Part shown: positions 1 through 9,042 of the stretch, piece after piece | Position numbering within the stretch: position 1 is the stretch's first letter | Layout of the letters: the number at the start of each line of letters is the position of its first letter | NCBI RefSeq assembly: GCF_014641715.1 | Contig: NZ_BMIG01000001.1 | Span: 186,001 to 250,000 of the forward strand | Length of the DNA: 64,000 bases | Direction of reading: 5' to 3' | Source: Polaromonas eurypsychrophila | GTDB lineage: Bacteria; Pseudomonadota; Gammaproteobacteria; Burkholderiales; Burkholderiaceae_C | The notes under the pieces: model-generated | The model's database searches: none | What the model was told of the DNA's origin: nothing | What the model saw: only the letters and a program-made list of their open reading frames with translations | Program-made: the position numbers and the translations under genes

Positions 1-161
1 GCCTGAGCCCCGACAGCGCTGATGCGCAGACCGCAGCGCGCTTGCTGCAGCATGAGATCAAGGCCTACGTCGGCACCACGGCGGAGATCGAACTCCGCGC
101 CGAAGGCGGTGTGGAGCGCAGCCAGGGCAAAGCCAAACGGGTGCTGGACCACAGGGCGTGA
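1..161 (+). CDS. paaK: Phenylacetate-CoA ligase, C-terminal end (partial)
   Basis: The window opens inside a gene read in the frame starting at base 3, ending at the TGA at 159-161. The 52 visible residues contain the segment VERSQGKAKRVLDHRA, which matches the conserved C-terminus of PaaK-type phenylacetate-CoA ligases (usual ending ERSQGKAKRVxD). PaaK activates phenylacetate with ATP and CoA in the cytoplasm as the first step of aerobic phenylacetate breakdown. Only the tail of the C-terminal AMP-ligase domain is visible, so the catalytic core and operon partners lie outside the window. The product call rests on this short signature; a related aryl-CoA ligase remains possible. Confidence 0.75.
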   Translation, partial: LSPDSADAQTAARLLQHEIKAYVGTTAEIELRAEGGVERSQGKAKRVLDHRA

Positions 162-283
162 AGGCGTTGCGCTTGGTTGACGCGGCATTTCGCGCTCGCT
201 GTCTTGCGACAGCTTGTGGCAGCGCTGAAGCCAGGCATTTCGTGGCCCGGATCGAGGCGCAAATGGCCGCGGGCTGAACCGCC

Positions 284-2110
284 TCAGTCCGCCGAACCCA
301 GCCATTTGTCCGCCAGGACCTGGTCCCTGAGCACCAGGCGCCAGGTGGTCGTGGCGGGCGGCATCACCAGAGACAGGCGCAGCAGGCGCTTGTCGCGCGC
401 CACCAGCGCCACGACCTTTTTACTGGTACCGGCATACAGTGGCAGCTCGTCAAGCTTGCCCAGCCGCCAGCCAGCGCTTGGGCCCGCAGCCGATTTTTTG
501 CCCGTGACAGCAGCCGGCGTTTCCACCCCCAGCCATTCATCGCCTGCAGCAAAACCGGCGCTCTCGGCCGCGCCACCGCGCAACACCGTCTTGACCTGGA
601 TGCTGCTGTTTTCCTGCACGCGCAGCCCCAGCGCCTGGGCCAGTTGCGCCGGCTCCTGCAACACGCCCACACCGTGGCGCTTGAGCAGCTCTTCCACGGG
701 TAGCTCACCGGTGCCGTGTACCCAGGCAGCGATCTCCGCCAAGTAGGAACGGCCACTCACCTCCTGCAACGCGGCCGCAAAGTCCGCTTCGCTCATGGGT
801 CCCGCCTTGCAGCGCAGCCACAGCGTGCGCATGACCTCGTCCAGATTCGCCGGCCCGCCGGCGCCACTTTCGCTGCGCAGACTCAGGTCGAAACACAGGG
901 CCACCAGCGCACCTTTGGTGTAGTAGCTGACGGTGGCGTTCGGTGTATTTTCGTCCTGGCGGTAATACTTGACCCAGGCGTCGAAGCTCGCCTGAGCGAC
1001 CGACTGCACCAGTCGTCCCGGCGTTTGCATCACCTGGTTGATGGTCTTGTTGAGCAGCCGCAGATAGCCCGCGTTGTCGAGCAGTCCGGTGCGGCGCAGC
1101 AGCAGATCGTCGTAGTAACTCGTGAACCCTTCGAAAAACCAGAGCAATCCGGTGTAGTTCTCGCTGCCGTAGTTGTAGCTGGCAAATTCCGCCGGTCGCA
1201 GGCGCTTGACATTCCAGGTGTGGAAATACTCGTGGCTGATCAGGCCGCGCAACGTGGTGTAACCCTCGGGCAACTTGCCATCACCCAGGCGTGGCAAGTC
1301 CTTGCGGTTGCAGATCAGTGCGGTGGAGTTGCGGTGCTCCAGGCCGCCATAACCGTCGTCCACCGCATTGAGCATGAACAGATAGTTTTTGAAGGGCGGT
1401 TTTTTATTGCCATGCCAGAAACGGATTTGCGTCTCGCAAATTTTCTTCGTGTCGGCCAGCAAGCGGGCACCGTCAAAACCGGCGGCGGCGCCAGCGACCA
1501 CAAAGCGGTGCGGCACGCCGCAGGCGTTGAAGGCGCCGCTCCAGAAGGGGCCCATCTCCACCGGGCAGTCCACCAGTTCGTCGTAGTCTGCAGCCAGGTA
1601 GCTGCCAAAGCCCAGCTTGTTGATTTTCAGTGGGCTGAGCCCGGTGGCGACCGACCAGCCTGCCGTGGCAGGCGATGGCGCCACATCGAGCAGGTGCGGC
1701 GCCTGTGACTGGCCCTCGACGCGCAGACACAGCGAGCTGTTGTTGAAAAAACCGCGATGTGCGTCCAGGCAGGCAGTGCGCACCGAGTTGTCGTTGGCAT
1801 ACACCTCGTAGATCAGCTGCAGTGGCTTGTCCGGGTTGCAGCGAATCTCCCAGCTGCATTTGTCGAATTGCCGCAGTTGCGTCTCCGGCAGCGCCCTTGT
1901 TCCCTGCCTGGCACGCAAGCCCTGCAGATTTTTGGAGAACTCCCGCACCAGGTAGCTGCCCGGAATCCACACCGGCAGGGCCAGCCGCTGCAACGCGGCT
2001 GGCCGGGCTATGTTCAGCGTGACACGAAACAGATGGGCATGAAAGTCGGCAATCTCGATGCGGTAACGAATGGCTTCGGACGGGGGCGGCGTGGCGCGTT
2101 GCTTGGGCAT
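284..2110 (-). CDS. M61 family metallopeptidase with PDZ domain
   Basis: A 608-residue protein. The zinc-peptidase motif HEYFH lies at about residues 293-297, preceded by GYGGLEHRNST, which is typical of M61 (glycyl aminopeptidase-like) enzymes. A C-terminal PDZ-like segment at about 470-560 (VLRGGAAESAGFAAGDEWLGV) matches the family layout: N-terminal beta domain, catalytic domain, PDZ. No clear signal peptide is visible, so it is probably cytosolic. I chose the ATG at 2110 (MPKQRATPPP); an in-frame TTG at 2143 would add 11 residues. It lies downstream of dsbC on the same strand, separated by a dispersed repeat, so shared transcription is uncertain. The physiological substrate cannot be told from sequence. 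Confidence 0.88.
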   Translation of the reverse strand: MPKQRATPPPSEAIRYRIEIADFHAHLFRVTLNIARPAALQRLALPVWIPGSYLVREFSKNLQGLRARQGTRALPETQLRQFDKCSWEIRCNPDKPLQLIYEVYANDNSVRTACLDAHRGFFNNSSLCLRVEGQSQAPHLLDVAPSPATAGWSVATGLSPLKINKLGFGSYLAADYDELVDCPVEMGPFWSGAFNACGVPHRFVVAGAAAGFDGARLLADTKKICETQIRFWHGNKKPPFKNYLFMLNAVDDGYGGLEHRNSTALICNRKDLPRLGDGKLPEGYTTLRGLISHEYFHTWNVKRLRPAEFASYNYGSENYTGLLWFFEGFTSYYDDLLLRRTGLLDNAGYLRLLNKTINQVMQTPGRLVQSVAQASFDAWVKYYRQDENTPNATVSYYTKGALVALCFDLSLRSESGAGGPANLDEVMRTLWLRCKAGPMSEADFAAALQEVSGRSYLAEIAAWVHGTGELPVEELLKRHGVGVLQEPAQLAQALGLRVQENSSIQVKTVLRGGAAESAGFAAGDEWLGVETPAAVTGKKSAAGPSAGWRLGKLDELPLYAGTSKKVVALVARDKRLLRLSLVMPPATTTWRLVLRDQVLADKWLGSAD

Positions 2111-2184
2111 ATGGATGGAAAGAATACCTGAATACACAGCCAACTTTTTGCTGCGGTGCGCTGTGTCACCGGTGGCGTTGTCAC

Positions 2185-2245
2185 GCTATCAAAAAAAGAG
2201 CTTCTAACGCCCGTCAGAAAAGGGCAAAGGGCATTTTTGGCTGGT
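2185..2245. repeat. Dispersed intergenic repeat, family A copy 1
   Basis: Starts with GCTATCAAAAAAAGAGCTTC and continues through an AACGCCCGT segment to GGGCAAAGGGC. It belongs to a family present about eight times in this window, built from a GCTAT...ATAGC-like half and a GGGCTAGAGCC-like half. It fills the spacer between dsbC and the M61 peptidase. Confidence 0.65.
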
Positions 2246-2262
2246 TTTTATTGCGGCGGTGC

Positions 2263-2982
2263 TCATTGCACTTTGGCGTCGTTCAGGTATTTTTCGACCT
2301 GCTGCGCGCTGACGGCGCCGGGCACACGCGTACCGTCAGCAAAGATGAGCGTGGGAGTGCCGGTGATGCGGTGCTTTTTACCAAACTCGATGTTGCGCGC
2401 CAGCGCACTGCTGTCGCAACTTGCTGGCGCCACCGGCTGGTCGCGCACCATCAGATCCTGCCAGGCCTTGCCTTTGTCTTTGGCACACCAGATGTTTTTC
2501 GATTTTTCGGCTGAATCAGGACCCAGGATCGGGTACAAAAACATGTAGACCGTTACATCCGTCACCTTCTGCATGTCGCGCTCAAAACGTTTGCAGTAGC
2601 CGCAATTCGGGTCTTCAAACACGGCCAGCTTGCGTTTGCCGTTGCCACGCACGAGGGTGAATGCGTCTTTCAGCGGCAGGGCGTCGAAGGCCACTGCGTT
2701 GAGCTTGTCCACGCGCTCCTCGGTCAGATTGCGCCGCTGTTTGGTGTCTATCAGGTTGCCCTGTATCAGGAAGTTACCCTCGGCATCGGTGTAAAAAATA
2801 TCGTTGCCATTGACCCGGATTTCATACAGACCGTTCATCGGCGCTTTGCTGACTTCTTCGATGGGCGGCAAGCTAGGCAACCGATCTGCGAGGTTTTTGC
2901 GGATCACGGCTTCCTGCGCGACAGCGGCGCCCAAGCCCCATGCCAGCAAGCCGCAGGCCGCGATGTTTCTGAGTAATTTCAT
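2263..2982 (-). CDS. dsbC: Thiol:disulfide interchange protein DsbC
   Basis: A 239-residue exported protein with a signal peptide (MKLLRNIAACGLLAWGLGAA VAQ). The N-terminal dimerisation domain is followed by a thioredoxin fold with the active-site motif CGYC at residues 127-130 and the cis-proline loop TGTPTLIF near the C-terminus. DsbC isomerises wrong disulfide bonds in periplasmic proteins and is kept reduced by DsbD. Start at the ATG at 2982, preceded by a GACGGG-like ribosome site; upstream in-frame codons would run into the neighbouring hydroxylase gene and lose the signal peptide. It follows the UbiH-like gene by 17 bases, so the two are probably cotranscribed. Confidence 0.93.
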   Translation of the reverse strand: MKLLRNIAACGLLAWGLGAAVAQEAVIRKNLADRLPSLPPIEEVSKAPMNGLYEIRVNGNDIFYTDAEGNFLIQGNLIDTKQRRNLTEERVDKLNAVAFDALPLKDAFTLVRGNGKRKLAVFEDPNCGYCKRFERDMQKVTDVTVYMFLYPILGPDSAEKSKNIWCAKDKGKAWQDLMVRDQPVAPASCDSSALARNIEFGKKHRITGTPTLIFADGTRVPGAVSAQQVEKYLNDAKVQ

Positions 2983-2999
2983 TGTTTTTCCCGTCTTTG

Positions 3000-4118
3000 T
3001 TAAATCTGACCCATTGCCCGCCGTGTGACCCATTGCTTGAGCGGGCCACTTTTTGCGAAACCCGTCATGCCCCAATTGCGCAGCGCCTGCCAGCGCACAT
3101 CGGTCTGCGCAAACAGGCTGTGCAGGCCGTCGGTCACTGCGCCCATGGCCGCGACATCGGCCTTGCGCGCACGCTCGTAACGACGGAGCAATTTCTCGTC
3201 GCCCAGGCCGCGCCAATACTCACGCGCATGCACCACCGCTGCCAGCTCCGCCGCATCGGCCAGCCCCAGGTTCAGGCCCTGGCCGGCCAGAGGATGCACC
3301 GTATGGGCGGCATCCCCGGCCAGCGCCCAGCCCGCCCCGACCCAGCGATCAGCGGTGGACAGCGCCAGCGGCCAGCTCGACCGGTTGCTGGCCAGTTGCA
3401 GGCGTCCAGCCCCGGCACCACAGGCGAGTTGCACTGCTGCCGAAAATTCTTCCGGGGACAATTTTTCCAGCGAAGTTGCACGCGCCACTGAGACAGACCA
3501 AACCAGCGCTACAGAGTTCCCGTGCTCGCCACCCATCGGCAAAAGAGCCAGCACTTCGCCGTTTATGAACCACTGGCGCGCGACGCCCGAGTGCGGCAAG
3601 TCGCTCAGCAGGCGGGCGGCGATGGCCTTTTGTGGGTAGGACTTGACAGTCCAGGCCGCACCGAAATCGTTGCGGCTGCTGCTGGCCTTGCCTTCGCAGA
3701 TCACGCTGAGCGCGGCCTGGACCGATGCCGGCACGATTTCTATCTGCGGCTGGTAGCGCACGGCCTCGGCGAGTTGCTGCTCAAGCGCCGGTACATCGAC
3801 GATCCAGGCCAGCGCTGCGCCGCTGCCGCCATCTGCGCTGAAATCGAGCTGCCCGCCGTCATCGCCCCAGACCAGCATCTGCCTGACAGCGGTTGCCGAA
3901 GCTGCGTCAGGCCAGGCCCTGAGCGACTCCAGCAATTGCCGCGACGCGCTGTTCAGTGCATAGGCGCGCACATCCTGGGGGGGCGGGACAGCCAGGTCGG
4001 CGTCGGGGACGGGACGGGCGACCAGCGCCACGCGCAGGCGCTCGCGGGCCAGCAGCAAGGCCAGGCTCCGGCCGACCACCCCGCCGCCGCGGATACAGAC
4101 ATCAAACGGTTTGGACAT
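3000..4118 (-). CDS. UbiH/UbiF/Coq6-family FAD-dependent hydroxylase
   Basis: A 372-residue flavoprotein monooxygenase. The N-terminal dinucleotide motif is CIRGGGVVGRSLALLLAR (residues about 8-25), and the FAD-ribose motif ALAGDAAHTVHPLAGQGLN lies around 266-285, both diagnostic of the ubiquinone hydroxylase group. These enzymes add ring hydroxyls during ubiquinone synthesis at the membrane. Burkholderiales usually encode several paralogues with different ring positions, so UbiH, UbiF or UbiI cannot be chosen here. The start ATG at 4118 gives MSKPFDVCIRGGG, the normal distance to the FAD motif. dsbC follows 17 bases downstream, an arrangement I recall from related genomes. Confidence 0.87.
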   Translation of the reverse strand: MSKPFDVCIRGGGVVGRSLALLLARERLRVALVARPVPDADLAVPPPQDVRAYALNSASRQLLESLRAWPDAASATAVRQMLVWGDDGGQLDFSADGGSGAALAWIVDVPALEQQLAEAVRYQPQIEIVPASVQAALSVICEGKASSSRNDFGAAWTVKSYPQKAIAARLLSDLPHSGVARQWFINGEVLALLPMGGEHGNSVALVWSVSVARATSLEKLSPEEFSAAVQLACGAGAGRLQLASNRSSWPLALSTADRWVGAGWALAGDAAHTVHPLAGQGLNLGLADAAELAAVVHAREYWRGLGDEKLLRRYERARKADVAAMGAVTDGLHSLFAQTDVRWQALRNWGMTGFAKSGPLKQWVTRRAMGQI

Positions 4119-4200
4119 GGCTCATTTTAGAAGGCGGTGCAAAATATCCCGCTTGTAGGGATTGATTGAAATTCTGAAGGGCACATCAAGTGAGCGAAAA

Positions 4201-5109
4201 ATGAGCGAAACATCGAGGGAACCCTCTGATCCTGCCGACGTCAACGCGGTCATCACCGCACTGTGGGTATACCCCGTCAAATCCTGTGCCGGCGTGCGAG
4301 TCGAGGAAGCCATCCTGACCGAAACCGGCCTGGAGTTTGACCGCGCATGGATGGTGGTGGACGAACACGGTGAATTTGTGACCCAGCGCGAGTTGCCGCG
4401 CATGGCGCTGATCCGCCCGCAGCTCAAGACCCAGGACATGGTGCTGCGCGCGCCCGGCATGCTGGCCTTGCACATCGCACTTGACCAGGTGCAGGAGCCG
4501 GTTCGCGTGCGGGTCTGGGACGACGAGGTGAAGGCCTACGACATGGGCCCCATTGCAGCCCAGTGGTTCAGTGATTTTCTGGGTGAGAAGCTGCGCCTGG
4601 TGCGCTTTGACCCCGAGCAGAAACGCCGCTCCAGCGTGCGCTGGACCGGGGCAGTGGAAGCGTTGAATCAGTTCAGCGACGGTTACCCGTTGCTGGTGCT
4701 CAGCGAGGCGTCGCTGATCGGGCTCAATGACAAGCTGCAGGCCGCAGGCGGCACGCCCGTCGGCATGGAGCGTTTTCGGCCCAACATTGTGCTGGGCCCT
4801 GCGTCCACTGGCGCTGCGGTCGCGCTGTCCGCCCACGATGAAGACCGGCTGGGTGAACTGCGTATCAGCACAGAACAGGGTCTGGCGCGGCTCAAACCGG
4901 TCAAGCCCTGCGCGCGTTGCCCCATCCCCAACATCGACCCGGCCACCGCCGTCAGCAGCCCCGAGGTCAACGACATGCTGCAGACCTACCGGCAAGACCC
5001 GCGCCTGAACGGCGCACTGAGTTTTGGCATGAACCTGATCCGGCTCGATGGGGACGACCACCTGCTTCGGGTGGGGCAGGCGGTGAGCGCCGACTACCGT
5101 TTCGACTGA
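4201..5109 (+). CDS. MOSC domain-containing protein
   Basis: A 302-residue protein of the mARC/YcbX type. The N-terminal MOSC beta-barrel begins ITALWVYPVKSCAGVRVEEA, and the MOSC core carries FRPNIVLG and the cysteine segment PVKPCARCPIPNIDP, where families of this type hold the molybdenum-ligand cysteine. Such proteins bind molybdenum cofactor and reduce N-hydroxylated or similar compounds with a ferredoxin-like partner. No C-terminal 2Fe-2S domain is present, so an external electron donor would be needed. The ATG at 4201 is preferred; an in-frame ATT at 4162 is not a likely start. It diverges from the ubiH-like gene with an 82-base spacer. Confidence 0.85.
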   Translation: MSETSREPSDPADVNAVITALWVYPVKSCAGVRVEEAILTETGLEFDRAWMVVDEHGEFVTQRELPRMALIRPQLKTQDMVLRAPGMLALHIALDQVQEPVRVRVWDDEVKAYDMGPIAAQWFSDFLGEKLRLVRFDPEQKRRSSVRWTGAVEALNQFSDGYPLLVLSEASLIGLNDKLQAAGGTPVGMERFRPNIVLGPASTGAAVALSAHDEDRLGELRISTEQGLARLKPVKPCARCPIPNIDPATAVSSPEVNDMLQTYRQDPRLNGALSFGMNLIRLDGDDHLLRVGQAVSADYRFD

Positions 5110-5115
5110 GTATTT

Positions 5116-6921
5116 TCAGCCGGAGCTGGCAAGCGACTGGGTGTCGCTGTCACCCCGGCGGGAGTCCAATGCCAGAGGCGACGGACGGGTCAACTCGGGC
5201 TCCAAAAAACGGATAGGGCGGCGCGTACGCTCCGCCATGCCGGCCAACAGGTCGGAAAGGGCTTGCGACAGTGCAGGCCCTTCCATCAGACGCTCGCTGA
5301 GAAGCACACCGGCCACGTGAAATTGCAGCAGCACCTCTGGTTTGAGGCCCTTGAGCGGCATCAGGCCCGCCGCGATCAACCGCGCAGCCAGCTCGTTGAC
5401 CGGCCCGCGCGTTGACACGTCCTCAATGATCAGGCCAAAACATGCCTCGTCCACCCGGCCCACCGTGTCCACGTCGCGCAGGATACGGCGCAGCTTGATC
5501 ACGCTGCGCAGCAGGCTTTGTTCTGCCACGGCGATGCCGTAGGTGCGCTTGACGTAGCCGTAGTTCACGAGCTCGACGTACACCACGGCGGCCGGTTCCT
5601 TGTAGCGTGTGGCGCGAGACACCATCTGTTTGAGCCGGTCGTCAAACAAATGAACAGCCAGCAGCCCCGTCAATGCGTCGTGGCTGACCATGGCCTGCTC
5701 GCGCGCCTCGATGCCATGGCGCTCCCGCGAGCGTACGTTCAGCGCCACCAGCAGCAAAGGCACCTCGAAGGCCAGCGACAGCATGAACGCGTATTGGGAG
5801 AGCCAGGACGTTGGCACCCAGCCGAAAATGCGGGCTACCACCAGCAAGGTGGCCAGCGCCAGCGGCGTGAACCCGCCCAGCACCCAGACGCCAATCACGT
5901 CCTTGCGCCGCCAGGCCATCAGTGCGGTACTTATCCCCAGAATGATCACTACCACCAGATAAGCGCCAATCAGGCGCACACCCCATTGCCGATCCAGCCC
6001 GATATAGGCCACCGCGAAAGCGGGGCCGGCCAGACCGACCCCGTACACGAGGTGATCAAACCAGCGGTGACGGCCCACCATGCCGCACAGGTTGCGAATC
6101 AGCAGCAAGGCCGAGCTGCCGCCCAGAAAGCCCAGAAAGCCCTTGGAGAAATTATTCCAGGCCGGGAAATCTCCCCAGAGAAAATGGCCGGCAACCCCGC
6201 TGAGGGAGGCCACCACCAGCGTCATGATGGTGGCGTAAACCGAGTACCAGGCATAGGCCTGGTCGCGGTAGGCCCAGCCCTGCACCGCGCCAACCACGAT
6301 CAACAGCAGCAGCGCACCTATCACCACCCCGATGACCATGTAGTCGACCTGTAGGCGATGAACCCTCGCTGGTGCGGAGATCACGTTGACCGGTATGTTG
6401 ACCTGTGTGACGTGCTGGATCCGCACATACACGTCGAGAATGCCTTCTTCTGGTAGCACCAGATCAAATTGCGCATAGCGGCCGGGCTCGGGCCAGCTAG
6501 AGACGGGCACGGTGTCGCCCGCCGTCTGGCTGGTCCAGTCCCCATTCCGGCTCTTCTGAAAAACGGTGACTTTGTCGAGCAGCGGAAGAGGAAACTCCAG
6601 CAACCACTTGAGCCGGGAATTGGTCGGCTCAAGAAAGCGGTAGTGTTGCCACAGAATTGTCTCCGGCCCCAGGGTGTAGATGGTGTTGGCCCGGCCGGGG
6701 CTCATGAACGCAAGGTGCTTGTCGGCAGCCACCTGCTCTATCGTGGCCTCGCCGCTGGCGTCCACCCATACTCGTGCGCTGCCCTGCAGGTCCGCGACAA
6801 GGTTCTGGTCATGGAGGACGACCACGGGTTGGGCCTGGCTGGCCGTGCCCCACAGGCCAAACAATGCGCCTAGCAGCAGGGCCACCACAAGCCGTGCCCC
6901 TTGTCCCGCCGCGCATCGCAT
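5116..6921 (-). CDS. 7TM sensor (7TMR-DISM type) with degenerate GGDEF domain
   Basis: A 601-residue membrane protein: a signal-peptide-like segment (residues 1-31), an exported N-terminal region with the fold expected of DISM extracellular domains, seven predicted membrane segments from about 195 to 390, then a GGDEF-type domain starting HDALTGL at about 413. In active diguanylate cyclases the loop reads GG(D/E)EF; here the aligned site near residue 487 reads GRVDEACF, so the signature is lost and c-di-GMP synthesis is unlikely. It may instead act as a receptor or interaction protein. I chose the ATG at 6921 because it begins the signal peptide and follows GAGAAG-like sequence; an ATG at 6954 would overlap ychF, which diverges from here. 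Confidence 0.82.
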   Translation of the reverse strand: MRCAAGQGARLVVALLLGALFGLWGTASQAQPVVVLHDQNLVADLQGSARVWVDASGEATIEQVAADKHLAFMSPGRANTIYTLGPETILWQHYRFLEPTNSRLKWLLEFPLPLLDKVTVFQKSRNGDWTSQTAGDTVPVSSWPEPGRYAQFDLVLPEEGILDVYVRIQHVTQVNIPVNVISAPARVHRLQVDYMVIGVVIGALLLLIVVGAVQGWAYRDQAYAWYSVYATIMTLVVASLSGVAGHFLWGDFPAWNNFSKGFLGFLGGSSALLLIRNLCGMVGRHRWFDHLVYGVGLAGPAFAVAYIGLDRQWGVRLIGAYLVVVIILGISTALMAWRRKDVIGVWVLGGFTPLALATLLVVARIFGWVPTSWLSQYAFMLSLAFEVPLLLVALNVRSRERHGIEAREQAMVSHDALTGLLAVHLFDDRLKQMVSRATRYKEPAAVVYVELVNYGYVKRTYGIAVAEQSLLRSVIKLRRILRDVDTVGRVDEACFGLIIEDVSTRGPVNELAARLIAAGLMPLKGLKPEVLLQFHVAGVLLSERLMEGPALSQALSDLLAGMAERTRRPIRFLEPELTRPSPLALDSRRGDSDTQSLASSG

Positions 6922-6952
6922 ACACTTCTCAGCCTGTTTTCTAAGGTTTCTC

Positions 6953-8044
6953 ATGAGTTTGAAGTGCGGTATTGTAGGCTTGCCTAATGTTGGAAAATCC
7001 ACCCTGTTCAACGCCCTGACCAAGGCGGGCATCGCGGCGGAAAATTATCCTTTCTGCACAATCGAGCCCAATGTCGGGATTGTGGAAGTGCCAGACCCGA
7101 GATTGGCCCAGTTGGCGGCAATCGTCAATCCGGAAAAGATCCAGTCCGCCATCGTCGAATTTGTCGATATTGCCGGCCTGGTGGCCGGTGCCAGCACGGG
7201 TGAAGGCCTGGGCAACAAGTTTCTGGCCCACATCCGCGAGACCGACGCCACCGTCAATGTGGTGCGCTGCTTTGAAGACGACAACGTGATCCACGTCGCC
7301 GGCAAGGTCGACCCGATCTCCGACATCGAAGTGATCCAGACCGAGCTTTGCCTGGCCGACCTGACTGCCGTTGAAAAAGCCCTGCACCGGGTGACCAAGC
7401 TGGCGCGCTCGGGCGACAAGGAGTCCATCAAGCTGGTAGCCATCCTGGAAAAATGTCAGGTGGCGCTTAACGATACCAAGCCGGTGCGCACGATTGATTT
7501 CAGCAAGGAAGAGCTGCCGCTGCTCAAGCAGTTCTTCCTGATCACCGCCAAGCCCGCGATGTTTGTGGCCAACGTGGCCGAAGACGGCTTCGAGAACAAC
7601 CCTTTTCTGGACCGCCTGAAGGCTTATGCCGCAGAGCAGAAGGCGCCAGTGGTCGCGATCTGCGCCAAGATGGAAGCCGAGATGGCCGACATGGAGGAAG
7701 AGGACAAAAAAATGTTCCTTGCGGAGATCGGCCAGGACGAGCCCGGCCTGAACCGCTTGATCGTTGCGGCCTACAAGCTGCTGGGCCTGCAGACTTATTT
7801 CACCGCCGGCGTGAAGGAAGTGCGCGCCTGGACCATCCACGTCGGTGATACCGGCCCACAGTCGGCTGGCGTGATCCACACTGATTTTGAAAAAGGTTAT
7901 ATCCGCGCCCAGACCATCGCCTTCGACGACTACATCGCCCATCAGGGCGAACAGGGCGCCAAGGACGCGGGCAAGATGCGCAGCGAAGGCAAGGAATACG
8001 TCGTCAAGGATGGCGACGTGATGAATTTCCTGTTCAGCAGCTAA
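6953..8044 (+). CDS. ychF: Redox-regulated ATPase YchF (Obg family)
   Basis: A 363-residue protein, the standard family length. The P-loop GLPNVGKST is at residues 8-16, with the switch region [20 protein letters not shown] further on and a TGS domain at the C-terminus (about 280-363). YchF prefers ATP over GTP, binds ribosomes and dampens the oxidative-stress response. The start [16 protein letters not shown] is the conserved family N-terminus. It is transcribed away from the 7TM sensor gene with about 31 bases between the two chosen starts, so both promoters must overlap or lie in the neighbouring coding sequence. Confidence 0.97.
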   Translation: MSLKCGIVGLPNVGKSTLFNALTKAGIAAENYPFCTIEPNVGIVEVPDPRLAQLAAIVNPEKIQSAIVEFVDIAGLVAGASTGEGLGNKFLAHIRETDATVNVVRCFEDDNVIHVAGKVDPISDIEVIQTELCLADLTAVEKALHRVTKLARSGDKESIKLVAILEKCQVALNDTKPVRTIDFSKEELPLLKQFFLITAKPAMFVANVAEDGFENNPFLDRLKAYAAEQKAPVVAICAKMEAEMADMEEEDKKMFLAEIGQDEPGLNRLIVAAYKLLGLQTYFTAGVKEVRAWTIHVGDTGPQSAGVIHTDFEKGYIRAQTIAFDDYIAHQGEQGAKDAGKMRSEGKEYVVKDGDVMNFLFSS

Positions 8045-8075
8045 ACCGGCGATTGACCGCGCTTTCCGCCGGTTT
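8043..8075 (+). terminator. Possible terminator after ychF
   Basis: A 9-bp inverted repeat, AAACCGGCG and CGCCGGTTT, with a 15-base loop, begins at the ychF stop codon and is followed by the moderately T-rich GATGATGTTTT. The T-tract is weak, so termination is plausible but not certain. Confidence 0.45.
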
Positions 8076-8114
8076 GATGATGTTTTAGGCCACCACCCCA
8101 TCACTTTCGGGCGA

Positions 8115-8152
8115 AATCAGCTATTGATTTGCTAGCAAGTTATTCGTTCCCC
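8115..8152. repeat. Dispersed intergenic repeat, family A copy 2 (degenerate)
   Basis: The spacer between ychF and the S4-domain gene contains AATCAGCTATTGATTTGCTA, resembling only the AT-rich GCTAT/ATAGC half of the repeat family. The GGGCTAGAGCC half is not recognisable, so this is a weak or decayed copy. Confidence 0.35.
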
Positions 8153-8166
8153 AGAGGCCCTTGTCC

Positions 8167-8916
8167 ATGACAGAAACCGTCCGCCTTGCCAAAGCCCTGG
8201 CCCAGATGCTCAACTGCTCGCGTCGCGAAGCCGAGCAGTATATCGAAGGTGGCTGGGTGCGCGTCGACGGCGTGGTGGTGGAAGAACCGCAGTTCCGCGT
8301 GGGGAATCAGAAGATAGAACTGGACCGCGACGCCAGCCTGCTGGCGCTGACACCGGTGACCTTGCTGCTGCACAAGCCGGCTGCTTACGAGGCCGGCCTC
8401 GATGGTGCATCAGGCAAACCCGCTGCGCCCGCCCTGCAACTGCTGACGCCAGCGAACCGGTCGGCGGACGACCGCTCCGGCATCCGGCCACTTAAAAAAC
8501 ACTTCAGCTCGCAGGCGCTGGCGACACCGCTGGCCACGTCGGCCAGCGGCCTGGTGGTGTTGACCCAGGACTGGCGTGTGGCACGCAAGCTCGGCGAAGA
8601 CGCCTCAGTGATGGAGCATGAAGTGATTGTCGAGGTCGCCGGCCAGCTGGTGCCCGGCGGCCTGGAGCGGCTCAACCGCGTCGAGCACGGCTTCACGTTC
8701 AATGGCATCCTGCTGCCGCCGGCCAAGGTGAGCTGGCAAAACGAAACGCGGCTGCGTTTTGCCCTCAAGGGCGAGCGGCCGGGGCAGATCGCCTACATGT
8801 GTGAGACCGTGGGTCTCAGCGTGCAGGCCATGAAACGCATCCGCGTCGGCCGTGTGCCCATGAGCAGCCTGGCAGTGGGCCAGTGGCGTTATCTGCTACC
8901 CACTGAGCGCTTCTGA
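8167..8916 (+). CDS. S4-domain, RluF/RsuA-like pseudouridine synthase homologue lacking the catalytic Asp
   Basis: A 249-residue protein with an N-terminal S4 RNA-binding domain (RLAKALAQMLNCSRREAEQY...GWVRVDG, residues about 4-60) followed by a fold matching the RsuA/RluF pseudouridine synthases. The catalytic motif of that family is RLD before xxSxGLxxLT; here the aligned residues 121-123 read PLA (PLATSASGLVVLTQD), so both the Arg and the catalytic Asp are missing. The rest of the core is well kept, including the C-terminal QIRRM-like segment AMKRIRVGRVPMSSL. I infer an RNA-binding protein without pseudouridylation activity. Start at the ATG at 8167 after AGAGG; a TTG lies six bases upstream. 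Confidence 0.8.
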   Translation: MTETVRLAKALAQMLNCSRREAEQYIEGGWVRVDGVVVEEPQFRVGNQKIELDRDASLLALTPVTLLLHKPAAYEAGLDGASGKPAAPALQLLTPANRSADDRSGIRPLKKHFSSQALATPLATSASGLVVLTQDWRVARKLGEDASVMEHEVIVEVAGQLVPGGLERLNRVEHGFTFNGILLPPAKVSWQNETRLRFALKGERPGQIAYMCETVGLSVQAMKRIRVGRVPMSSLAVGQWRYLLPTERF

Positions 8917-8950
8917 GCATTGGCGTCCGTCGACAGGTCCGTTCAAGCCG

Positions 8951-9038
8951 GGGCCGCGGGTCCGGCTTTGCCGGCCCGCAGGCGCAGCGCCCCCTCGAGG
9001 GGCAGAGAGTTACACGAAGTGAACGAACGTGGGGGCCA
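8951..9038 (-). repeat. GC-rich intergenic repeat, family B copy 1
   Basis: This is the reverse-oriented copy of a roughly 90-base GC-rich element seen again at 29866, 36484 and 38632. It has the shared blocks GGCCGCGGGTCCGGC, CCGGCCCGCAGGCGCAGCG, CCCCTCGAGGGGCAG and a final CGTGGGGGCC. It fills the spacer between two convergent genes and can fold into strong hairpins. Confidence 0.7.
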
Positions 9039-9042
9039 TGTG

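Noticed and set aside
5116..7032. Longer N-terminus for the 7TM sensor starting near 7032
   Set aside because: It would overlap the 5' end of ychF and put extra residues before a clean signal peptide that starts at 6921.
6941..8104. Open frame of 387 codons on the minus strand
   Set aside because: Antisense to ychF, which is fully conserved.
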